From the NCBI GenBank assembly GCA_022866885.1, contig JALHWS010000109.1, positions 1 through 7,999 on the forward strand: a stretch of 7,999 bases of DNA, in the 5' to 3' direction. The notes beneath the pieces were generated by a model. It was not told where the DNA came from and ran no database searches. It saw only the letters and a program-made list of their open reading frames with translations. Position numbers and translations under genes: made by a program. This stretch comes from Candidatus Microgenomates bacterium. GTDB lineage: Bacteria; Patescibacteriota; Microgenomatia; 2-02-FULL-39-11. Below are positions 1-6,664 of the stretch, piece by piece; position 1 is the first letter of the stretch, and each line of letters starts with the position of its first letter.

Positions 1-795
1 AAAACCTGCCAGATAGCCGCTTCATATAAAGCTAAAATTTATACTCATCCTTATACCGGATTTGTCGAGCCGGCACGCAATTTCGGTATCGGCAAAGCCA
101 AAAATGGTTGGATCCTGATCGTCGACGCCGATGAGGAAATCCCCAAATCGTTAGTCAAATATCTATTGGATGTTAGCAAAAAGGGTAATTACGATTATTT
201 TCGAATCCCGAGGAAAAATCTGGTTTTCGGCAAGTGGATCAGGCATACCGGCTGGTATCCTGATTACCAGATTAGATTTTTCAAAAAGGGGAGCGTCAAC
301 TGGACGGAGAAAATTCATGGCGTACCGGAAACCAAAGGGAAAGGTTTCGACTTAAAAGCGGAAGAAGAGTTAAGCATTATCCACAATAACTACCAAAGCC
401 TTGAACAGTTTTTGGAAAGACTGAACCGTTATACTAATATCGCCGCCAAAGAGATGTATCTGAGTAACAAACATTTTCAGGTAAATAATTTATTCGAAGC
501 ACCGGTTAAGGAGTTTATTAATCGATATTTTATTTGGGAAGGTTATCGTGACGGTTTGCATGGACTTGCCTTATCAACCTTGCAGTCTTTTTCGGAAATT
601 GTAACCTGTTTGAAATTATGGGAACTGGAAAAATTCAAGGAAGAGAAAGTGACTTTGGCAGATATCGATAAAATGCTCACTTCAGAGTACCGGTTAAAGA
701 AATTTCACCTGACGGAAACAGAAATCAAAAAAGAAGAAAGCAGCTGGCGTAAATTTGTATTAAAACTGAAACGGAAACTGGCTTTTTATGGATAA
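1..795 (+). CDS. GT2 family glycosyltransferase, WaaE/KdtX-like, 5' truncated by window edge
   Basis: The frame is open from base 1, so the true start lies upstream; the TTG at 166 is internal because GT2 core motifs are encoded before it. About 264 residues are visible. The first residues (KTCQIA) are those that normally follow the nucleotide-binding D-x-S-x-D motif, so roughly 40 N-terminal residues are missing. Seen: an E-P-A-R-N stretch at 23-27, the metal-binding DADEE at 42-46 (bases 124-138), a W-x-E-K-I-H acceptor-side segment near 101-106, and a C-terminal G-Y-R-D-G-x-H-G motif near 181-188 leading into a hydrophobic segment ending K-L-W-E. This layout is known from small GT2 enzymes of the LPS-core WaaE/KdtX type (COG0463), which transfer a sugar from a nucleotide donor on the cytoplasmic face. 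Donor and acceptor cannot be read from the sequence. It overlaps the next gene by 8 nt and resembles the gene at 1690-2439 in C-terminal layout. Confidence 0.9.
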   Translation, partial: KTCQIAASYKAKIYTHPYTGFVEPARNFGIGKAKNGWILIVDADEEIPKSLVKYLLDVSKKGNYDYFRIPRKNLVFGKWIRHTGWYPDYQIRFFKKGSVNWTEKIHGVPETKGKGFDLKAEEELSIIHNNYQSLEQFLERLNRYTNIAAKEMYLSNKHFQVNNLFEAPVKEFINRYFIWEGYRDGLHGLALSTLQSFSEIVTCLKLWELEKFKEEKVTLADIDKMLTSEYRLKKFHLTETEIKKEESSWRKFVLKLKRKLAFYG

Positions 796-1693
796 AACGG
801 CTGTTGTTATTCTTCATTATAAAGGCGAACAGGATACCCGCGATTGTTTGGCTTCCGTCATCCGCGACAGAAAAAATGATAAAAACCTGAAAATAATTTT
901 GATTTTAAGTTGCGGCAGTAAAAATTTTGCCGATGAAATAAAGAAGAAATATCCCGAGGTGTTAGTTACCAGCTATACGGGGAATACCGGTTTCGCTAAA
1001 GGCTGCAACTGCGGGATCAAAATTGCCCAAGATTTGGACTGTAAAAATATTATTCTTCTGAATAACGATACTCTTGTTGATACTGATTTTCCGGATAAAT
1101 TAGTTGATTTTTCTTCAAAAACTCCAAGACTCGGATTGGTTTCCCCGAAAATATATTTTGCCAAAGGTTTTGAATATCATAAAGACAACTATGAACCGTC
1201 TGAAAAAGGCAAGGTTATCTGGTACGGGGGAGGCAGTTTTGATTGGTCCAATATTTACGCAAACCATCTGGGAGTGGATGAAGCGGACCGCGGACAATTT
1301 GAAAAAACAAAAAATACGGATTTTACTACCGGTTGCTGCATGCTGATTACCAAAGAATTAGTCGAAAAAATCGGTTACTTGGACGAGAAGTATTTCCTGT
1401 ACTTTGAGGATATTGACTATTCTCAAAGAGCCAAAAAAGCCGGATTCGGTGTTTATTATTACCCGAAAACTCATATCTGGCACAAAAATGCCTCTTCTTC
1501 CGGTAAACCCGGTTCAAGTGTCCACGTTTATTATCAGACGAGAAACCGACTTTACTTCGGACTCCGTTACGGTTCAGCACGAACCAAAAAATCGCTTGTT
1601 ATCCAGAGCCTGCGGATGTTGTTTGGTGATAAGGTAGAAAGAAAAGCGGTAATCGATTATTATTTAGGTAGAATGGGGAAAGGAGCGATATGA
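788..1693 (+). CDS. GT2 family glycosyltransferase, rhamnosyltransferase-like (COG1216 type)
   Basis: This 301-residue protein has the usual length for the COG1216/WcaA-like GT2 group, which includes many rhamnosyltransferases of surface polysaccharides. Seen: an N-terminal beta strand (AVVILHY, 5-11); the typical NTGFAKGCNCGI motif at 66-77; a DxD-equivalent N-N-D at 92-94; a G-C-C-M-L-I segment at 182-187; the catalytic-base region F-E-D-I-D-Y at 206-211; and W-H-K at 231-233 followed by an S-S-S run. One oddity is that the usual V-D-N-G-S nucleotide-binding motif reads L-S-C-G-S at 40-44, so the first conserved Asp is Ser41. Without that Asp, activity or donor choice may be altered. The ATG start at 788 lies inside the upstream gene (8-nt overlap) with no clear Shine-Dalgarno sequence, which suggests coupled translation. 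The stop is the TGA of an ATGA overlap with the next gene. The family call is firm; the sugar is unknown. Confidence 0.92.
   Translation: MDKTAVVILHYKGEQDTRDCLASVIRDRKNDKNLKIILILSCGSKNFADEIKKKYPEVLVTSYTGNTGFAKGCNCGIKIAQDLDCKNIILLNNDTLVDTDFPDKLVDFSSKTPRLGLVSPKIYFAKGFEYHKDNYEPSEKGKVIWYGGGSFDWSNIYANHLGVDEADRGQFEKTKNTDFTTGCCMLITKELVEKIGYLDEKYFLYFEDIDYSQRAKKAGFGVYYYPKTHIWHKNASSSGKPGSSVHVYYQTRNRLYFGLRYGSARTKKSLVIQSLRMLFGDKVERKAVIDYYLGRMGKGAI
1681..1685 (+). promoter_or_regulatory. Shine-Dalgarno site for the GT2 gene at 1690
   Basis: AGGAG lies 4 nt before the ATG at 1690, within a purine-rich run (GGGGAAAGGAG) at the end of the upstream coding region. It supports the ATG at 1690 as the start. It is the only convincing Shine-Dalgarno match among the starts of the seven main genes; the other visible starts lack one and probably rely on coupling or, for the last gene, a leaderless message. 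Confidence 0.6.
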
Positions 1694-2439
1694 AAATCAG
1701 CGCCGTTATCATTGCCAGGAATGAGGAAGATCAGATAAAGGATTGTATCAAGACCCTTGCTTTTGCCGATGAAGTCATCGTGATCGACAACGGTTCCAAA
1801 GATAAGACCGCAGAGGTAGCGGCAAAAATGAAAGCTAAAATCTTTTCGGTCTCGGGATTGGATTTTTCCTATCTTCGAAACGTCGGTAAAGAAAAGGCCG
1901 GCGGGGAGTGGTTGTTTTATATCGATACCGACGAACGGGTGAGTGAGGAATTGGCAAAAGAAATTGAAAAGACTGTAAAGACGGAGAAGAAATCGGTTGC
2001 ATTCGACATTATCAGGCAGAATTATTTTTTCGGTAAACTTTGGCCTAAAAAGGAACAGCTAGTAAGACTGATGAAGAAAGAGGCTCTTTTGGGTTGGCAG
2101 GGAAGCGTTCATGAAAGCCCGATTGTCACCGGAAAAATCGGCCAATTGGAAAATCCCCTGCTTCATTATACCCACAGCGATCTGACAGGAATGGTGAAAA
2201 AAACCAATGAATGGTCGGAGATCGAAGCGCAACTGCGTTTTAAAAATAACCACCCGAGGGTTTCCTGGTGGCGGATTTTCCGAGTTATGTTCAGTTCATT
2301 TTGGCAATCATACGTTACTGACGGCGGTTGGCAGGTGGGGACTACCGGTTTGATTGAAAGCATCTACCAATCATTCAGTACTTTTATCACCTACGCGAAA
2401 TTGTGGGAGAAGCAAAATAACCGGATGCAAAAATGTTAA
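1690..2439 (+). CDS. GT2 family glycosyltransferase, WaaE/KdtX-like
   Basis: This complete 249-residue protein has the length typical of WaaE/KdtX-like GT2 enzymes, which add a hexose to an LPS-core or similar acceptor in the cytoplasm. Seen: the N-terminal strand and A-R-N-E-E turn (MKISAVIIARNEE, 1-13); the nucleotide-binding I-D-N-G-S-K-D at 32-38; L-R-N at 62-64; the metal-binding D-T-D-E at 79-82; W-Q-G-S-V-H-E at 136-142, where this family has its acceptor-side histidine; H-Y-T-H at 159-162; and a C-terminal hydrophobic segment ending A-K-L-W-E (236-240). The C-terminal layout matches the gene at 1-795, so the two look like paralogues with separate linkages. The start is fixed by an ATGA overlap with the previous gene and by an AGGAG site. 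The last 7 nt overlap the GT4 gene. Exact donor and acceptor are not readable. LPS itself is not implied, since many CPR bacteria carry this family. Confidence 0.93.
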   Translation: MKISAVIIARNEEDQIKDCIKTLAFADEVIVIDNGSKDKTAEVAAKMKAKIFSVSGLDFSYLRNVGKEKAGGEWLFYIDTDERVSEELAKEIEKTVKTEKKSVAFDIIRQNYFFGKLWPKKEQLVRLMKKEALLGWQGSVHESPIVTGKIGQLENPLLHYTHSDLTGMVKKTNEWSEIEAQLRFKNNHPRVSWWRIFRVMFSSFWQSYVTDGGWQVGTTGLIESIYQSFSTFITYAKLWEKQNNRMQKC

Positions 2440-3506
2440 ATAAGCAAAAGCCCAAGATCGGTTTTTATTCCCCATACCTGTCGATATTTGGCGGAGGCGA
2501 AAGATACCTTTTGTCAATTGCCAAGAGCCTTAGTGACGATTTTGAGGTATCTTTATTTGGGCCGATTGAGATAAAAAAAGAAGCAGAACGGTTATTTGGA
2601 CTTGATTTAGAAAAAATAAAATTTTCTAATGATCAGCAATTCCTTAGGAAATCATTTATCAAGAAAACATTGGATCTGACTGCTTATAATAAATTTTTTT
2701 ACATGACTGACGGCAGCCTGTTTTTTTCTCCGCTTAAGGAAAACTTCCTCATTATCCAGTCCCCGGCACATATCCCAAAATTAAATCTCTTGAACAGGAT
2801 AAAACTGCGTGATTGGAAAATCCTCTGTTATTCCCGTTTCATGGCCGATATTATTTTTTTGAAACTGGAAAGACAGGCATATATTTTACCTCCTCCGATT
2901 GATATTCCTGCGTTTGGCAAAAAAGAGAAAAAGGAAAATCTTATTTTGACCGTCGGCCGGTTCTTCCCTTATCCCCACAATAAAAAACAGGATATGCTTT
3001 TGGCAATTTTCAAAAAATATTACCAAAAAGTATTTAAGGACTGGCATTTTGTGATTGCCGGCGGTCTGAATGAAGAAGGAGGCCGAAAGATTGTCGAAGA
3101 ATTACAAAAAGAAAGTAAAGGCTACCCGGTTGAGGTCCAAGTAAATTTGCCCTTTTCGAAATTATGCCGTTTATATGCGAAGGCCAAGATTTACTGGCAC
3201 GGTGCCGGTTTCGAAGAGGACTTGGTAAGGTATCCGGAAAGAGCCGAACATTTCGGCATCACCACTTTGGAAGCAATGACAGCGGCTTGTGTTCCGGTTG
3301 TCTTTGCCGGTGGCGGACAGACGGAAATTGTCAAAAACGGTGAAAACGGTTTCTTATGGCGAAACGAAAAGGAATTAGTCGAAAAGACCGAAAAACTTAT
3401 GGATAGTAATTATTTTACAAGAATATCCCGGCAGGCTCAAAAAAGAGCCGCGGATTATTCATTCAAAAACTTCAATGAAAAACTGGAAAAAATTATTTAC
3501 GGATAA
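2433..3506 (+). CDS. GT4 family (group 1) glycosyltransferase
   Basis: This 357-residue, two-Rossmann-domain (GT-B) retaining glycosyltransferase works on the cytoplasmic side. Seen in the N-terminal domain: an F-Y-S-P-Y strand and a glycine-rich G-G-G-E-R loop at 20-24. The interdomain region gives L-P-P-P-I-D (152-157). The C-terminal donor domain begins I-L-T-V-G-R (171-176) with a nearby K-K (184-185), the usual phosphate-binding Arg/Lys pair. It continues with W-H-G-A-G-F (255-260) and the E-x7-E motif at Glu272/Glu280 in EHFGITTLEAM, then a G-G-G-Q-T-E-I-V segment (293-300). The W-H-x-x-G-[FY] plus E-H-F-G-I-T-T combination is known from a GT4 subgroup with ALG11-like features. The ATG at 2433 overlaps the previous stop by 7 nt and lacks a Shine-Dalgarno site. 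The 3' end is overlapped for 32 nt by the next gene. It is the only GT-B enzyme here and probably forms an alpha-type linkage in the same glycan (inference). Confidence 0.95.
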   Translation: MLNKQKPKIGFYSPYLSIFGGGERYLLSIAKSLSDDFEVSLFGPIEIKKEAERLFGLDLEKIKFSNDQQFLRKSFIKKTLDLTAYNKFFYMTDGSLFFSPLKENFLIIQSPAHIPKLNLLNRIKLRDWKILCYSRFMADIIFLKLERQAYILPPPIDIPAFGKKEKKENLILTVGRFFPYPHNKKQDMLLAIFKKYYQKVFKDWHFVIAGGLNEEGGRKIVEELQKESKGYPVEVQVNLPFSKLCRLYAKAKIYWHGAGFEEDLVRYPERAEHFGITTLEAMTAACVPVVFAGGGQTEIVKNGENGFLWRNEKELVEKTEKLMDSNYFTRISRQAQKRAADYSFKNFNEKLEKIIYG

Positions 3507-5736
3507 ACTGGTTTTGCTGGTTTTTTTTCTCATAGCTGCCGGTTTTTTTTACCGGTTTTTCCTGATGGGTCAAATTCCCATTCCGGCCGATACGATTTTG
3601 GGGATGTATCATCCCTGGCGGGATAAGGTGTGGGACGGTTTTACCAGCGGCGTCCCTTTCAAGAATTTTTTGATCACCGATCCGGTCAGACAGCAGTATG
3701 TCTGGCGTAAACTTGCCGTAGATGAGCTAAAAAATGGTAACTTGCCGATTTGGAATCCGTATAATTTTTCCGGCACCCCTTTACTGGCCAATTTTCAGTC
3801 TGCGGTTTTTTATCCGTTAAATATTCTTTTTTTCATCTTCTCTTTTAATCTGACCTGGGGCCTGTTGGTCTTTTTACAACCCGTTCTGGCCGGATTCTTT
3901 CTTTACCTATACCTTAGGTTTCTCAAAGTTAGCAAAATCGGCAGCCTTTTGGGCAGTCTTTGTTTTTCTTTTGGCGGTTTTGCCATTGCCTGGTTTGAAT
4001 GGAACACCATTGTTCATACGGTCTTATGGATACCTTTGATACTTTTATCAATTGAAAAAATATTTCTTGGATCCAGAAAATGGATGCCAATTCTATTGCT
4101 CGCTCTGATTTCTTCATTTTTTGCCGGACACATGCAAGTTTTCTTTTATATTTTTTTAATAACGATAATATATACCTTAATAAAAATCATCCGGTTAAAA
4201 CAAAATAGAAAAAATACTATTTTGTTATTTATTATCTGTGTATTGTTATTTGCCGCCGTCACTTCCGTCCAATGTTTGCCGACTCTGAACTTCATCTCCC
4301 TCAGTAATCGCGCATATGACTTGGGAGACTTTACCAAACCGGGCTGGTTCATTCCCTGGCAGAATCTGATCCAATTTCTTGCACCTGATTTTTTTGGCAA
4401 TCCGGTAACGGCCAACTATTGGGGGGTCTGGAATTACGGTGAGTTTATCGGTTATCTTGGTATTATTCCTTTAATTTTTGCCTTATCTGCCGTGATTTTC
4501 CGCCGTGACAAAAAAACTCTATTTTTTTCGTTGCTTGCCCTTTTTGCTTTAGTTTTTGCCTTGCCTACTCCCTTGGCGAAATTGCCGTATATACTCAAAT
4601 TGCCTTTTCTTTCCACCAGTCAACCGACGAGACTGATGTCGATCATTGATTTCTCATTGAGTATCCTGGCGGCTTTCGGTTTTGATTGGTTTATCAGGAA
4701 TAAGAATGATAAAAAGATTGTTTCAGTCATTCTCCCTTTAGTTCTCTTAATGGGATTTTGTTGGTTGGCGGTAGTCGGTAATCGGTCTCTTGGTTTGGGA
4801 ATTTCCAACGATAACATATTGGTTGCCCGGAAAAATCTGATTTTACCAAGCATGATCTTATTGATATCAGGAGTTTTAATAATCCTGAAAACTAAAAATA
4901 TTAATCGTTTTGGAACATTGTTCAATTGTTTAATTGTTTCATTAGTGGTTATTGATCTTTTCCGTTTCGGCTGGAAATTTACTCCGTTTTCCCCGGAAAA
5001 ATGGTTGTTTCCCCAAACCAAATTAACCGGGCGATTAACGGAAGAAGCGGGTAACTGGCGGATTATGTCGCTTGACCGGCAGATCATGCCGCCGAATTTT
5101 GCCTCTTCTTACCGTTTTCAGGATGTTTCCGGTTATGATCCCCTTTATCTTTCAAATTACAGTCAGTTGGCGGGGGCCTGGGGTAGAAACGCTCCCGATA
5201 TTACTCCCGCATCATTTAACAGGATAATTACCCCGGACACCTTAAACAATTTTTTCCCCGATTTAATGGGCGTTAAATATTTGTTGAGTTTCCAAAAACT
5301 TGCGGAAAGCGATTTTACGTTTCTTGATCAGGAAGGCCAGACTTATTTATATGAAAATAAGAAGGTTTTCCCGAGAGCTTTCTTGGTCGAGGAATTGATC
5401 AATACCGATAATAAGCAAGAAGAGATAGAGAAAATGTTTGCTCTTGCGGATAGATTGCGCTTTACCGCCGTTACCTCCCAAAAAATCCGGGTTAATCCAA
5501 ACAAACTAAATCCGCGTGAGTCAGCGACGATTACTCAATACCAGCCGAATAAAATCGAAATGCGGGTAAGGTCAGATTATGAGAGAATGCTGGTATTAAC
5601 TGATATTTATTATCCTGTCTGGCAGGCGTATATAGAAGGGGAAAAGACGGAAATCTATCCGGTGGACTTCGCTTTGAGAGGAATTATTGTTCCTCCCGGA
5701 GAACATAAAATAATCATGCAAACATCATTATTATGA
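3475..5736 (+). CDS. YfhO-like polytopic membrane protein (putative GT-C-type glycosyltransferase)
   Basis: This 753-residue protein has about 13-14 hydrophobic segments between residues 12 and 498, followed by a soluble, probably extracytoplasmic region from about 500 to the end. The first loop after TM1 holds P-A-D at 37-39, an acidic residue where GT-C enzymes keep their catalytic Asp. It is followed by L-P-I-W-N-P-Y-N-F-S-G-T-P (90-102) and F-Y-P-L-N (112-116), a signature of YfhO-like proteins. The C-terminal region has the recognisable L-T-D-I-Y-Y-P-V-W-Q-A-Y (708-719) and V-P-P-G-E-H-K (739-745). In Firmicutes, YfhO is needed for glycosylation of lipoteichoic acid, using a lipid-linked sugar. 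The same role here is inferred. The ATG at 3475 gives a basic N-terminus before TM1 but overlaps the GT4 gene by 32 nt; a TTG at 3514 is the alternative and would lose the basic residues. Many relatives add a last membrane helix after the GxHK segment, and this protein ends eight residues later. Confidence 0.87.
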   Translation: MKNWKKLFTDKLVLLVFFLIAAGFFYRFFLMGQIPIPADTILGMYHPWRDKVWDGFTSGVPFKNFLITDPVRQQYVWRKLAVDELKNGNLPIWNPYNFSGTPLLANFQSAVFYPLNILFFIFSFNLTWGLLVFLQPVLAGFFLYLYLRFLKVSKIGSLLGSLCFSFGGFAIAWFEWNTIVHTVLWIPLILLSIEKIFLGSRKWMPILLLALISSFFAGHMQVFFYIFLITIIYTLIKIIRLKQNRKNTILLFIICVLLFAAVTSVQCLPTLNFISLSNRAYDLGDFTKPGWFIPWQNLIQFLAPDFFGNPVTANYWGVWNYGEFIGYLGIIPLIFALSAVIFRRDKKTLFFSLLALFALVFALPTPLAKLPYILKLPFLSTSQPTRLMSIIDFSLSILAAFGFDWFIRNKNDKKIVSVILPLVLLMGFCWLAVVGNRSLGLGISNDNILVARKNLILPSMILLISGVLIILKTKNINRFGTLFNCLIVSLVVIDLFRFGWKFTPFSPEKWLFPQTKLTGRLTEEAGNWRIMSLDRQIMPPNFASSYRFQDVSGYDPLYLSNYSQLAGAWGRNAPDITPASFNRIITPDTLNNFFPDLMGVKYLLSFQKLAESDFTFLDQEGQTYLYENKKVFPRAFLVEELINTDNKQEEIEKMFALADRLRFTAVTSQKIRVNPNKLNPRESATITQYQPNKIEMRVRSDYERMLVLTDIYYPVWQAYIEGEKTEIYPVDFALRGIIVPPGEHKIIMQTSLL

Positions 5737-6644
5737 AAATCAGTATTGTTATACCCAACTATAACGGTAAAGAGATTTTAGAAAAAAACCTGCCTAAAAT
5801 ATTGGATGCTGCAAAAGACGCGGAAATTATTGTAGTAGATGACGCTTCAACCGATGACAGCATCAAAATGCTGGCAGATAAATTTCCTCATATAAAAGTC
5901 ATAAAAAGAACCAATAATTCCGGTTTTGCCACCAGCGTCAATGACGGAGTAAAAGCCAGTAGCGGTGATTTAGTTCTGCTTTTAAATAGCGACGTGGTGC
6001 CGGAAAATAATTTTCTCAAGCCTTTATCGAAACACTTTTCCGATCCGCAAGTTTTTGCCGTGGGTAGTTTACAGTACAGTTCTAATTGGAAGGGAAAAGA
6101 TAGACACGGAAGGGGAATTGGTGAATTTAAGAAAGGTTTTTTCGTTCATGGTCCGGGAGCGTTAAATAAAACTAACACTCTCTGGGTTTTTGGCGGTTGT
6201 GGTTTATACCGGAAAAGTCTGTGGGAAAAGTTTGGCGGAATGGAGACTCTTTATAATCCTTTTTACTGGGAAGACATAGATTTATCCTACCGGGCTTTGA
6301 AAGCCGGCTACAAACTGGTTTTTGAACCGGAGAGTGTTGTCTATCACCAACAGGAGCAAGGCGCCATAAGAAGCAGCTACACCCAGTCAGAAATCAAAAC
6401 GATTGCCTATCGTAACCAAATTATTTTTGTTTGGTTAAATATCACTGATCTTAGTTTCCTTATTTCTCATTTATTTTATTTACCTTATACCCTTGTTAAA
6501 ACGATACATAAAGGAGACGACGCTTTTTTCAAAGGTCTAATCCAAGCGATAGTTAAACTGCCACAAATTATAAGGAAGCGGTTAACAAGAAATCGGTTCA
6601 AAAAAATATCTGATCAAATGATTTTAACCGCAAATAAGTCATAA
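5733..6644 (+). CDS. GT2 family glycosyltransferase (COG1216 type)
   Basis: This 303-residue inverting glycosyltransferase has a complete set of GT2 motifs. Seen: the N-terminal strand S-I-V-I-P-N-Y-N (4-11); nucleotide-binding V-D-D-A-S-T-D-D-S (35-43); N-N-S-G-F-A (61-66); metal-binding L-L-N-S-D-V (83-88, N-S-D as the DxD equivalent); F-G-G-C-G (153-157); the catalytic-base segment W-E-D-I-D-L-S-Y-R-A (179-188); and a Y-H-Q-Q stretch (204-207). Residues 225-282 (Y-R-N-Q onward) hold hydrophobic stretches that may bind the membrane surface, then a basic tail. It lacks the two clear C-terminal membrane helices of polyprenyl-phosphate sugar synthases such as CsbB or GtrB, so it more likely extends a glycan than makes the lipid-linked donor. 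It starts in an ATGA overlap with the YfhO-like gene, has no Shine-Dalgarno site, and looks like a paralogue of the gene at 788-1693 with the nucleotide-binding motif intact. Confidence 0.93.
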   Translation: MKISIVIPNYNGKEILEKNLPKILDAAKDAEIIVVDDASTDDSIKMLADKFPHIKVIKRTNNSGFATSVNDGVKASSGDLVLLLNSDVVPENNFLKPLSKHFSDPQVFAVGSLQYSSNWKGKDRHGRGIGEFKKGFFVHGPGALNKTNTLWVFGGCGLYRKSLWEKFGGMETLYNPFYWEDIDLSYRALKAGYKLVFEPESVVYHQQEQGAIRSSYTQSEIKTIAYRNQIIFVWLNITDLSFLISHLFYLPYTLVKTIHKGDDAFFKGLIQAIVKLPQIIRKRLTRNRFKKISDQMILTANKS

Positions 6645-6648
6645 ATTA

Positions 6649-6657
6649 TGTTAAAAT
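6649..6657 (+). promoter_or_regulatory. Putative extended -10 promoter giving a leaderless mRNA
   Basis: The 20-nt gap between the GT2 stop (6642-6644) and the ATG at 6665 contains TGtTAAAAT: a TG extension at 6649-6650 and a -10 hexamer TAAAAT at 6652-6657 (5 of 6 matches to TATAAT). Exactly 7 nt separate the hexamer from the ATG, so transcription would begin at or beside the A of the start codon. I see no good -35 element at 16-18 nt spacing, which extended -10 promoters can do without. There is no Shine-Dalgarno sequence before this ATG, as expected for a leaderless transcript. The match is short, in AT-leaning DNA, and could be chance. Confidence 0.4.
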
Positions 6658-6664
6658 ACGAACC

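Noticed and set aside
166..795. TTG at 166 as the start of the first gene
   Set aside because: The same frame is open to base 1 and encodes GT2 core motifs upstream, including the DADEE metal site at bases 124-138, so the gene is simply cut by the window edge.
2691..2727. T7 runs in the GT4 gene as phase-variation sites
   Set aside because: Runs of seven T or A occur repeatedly in this AT-leaning region and simply encode Phe or Lys codons; nothing marks these as special.
4620..5087. 155-codon open frame on the minus strand
   Set aside because: It lies wholly inside the YfhO-like gene, its sequence shows no family motif, and its composition is what an antisense reading of this gene would give.
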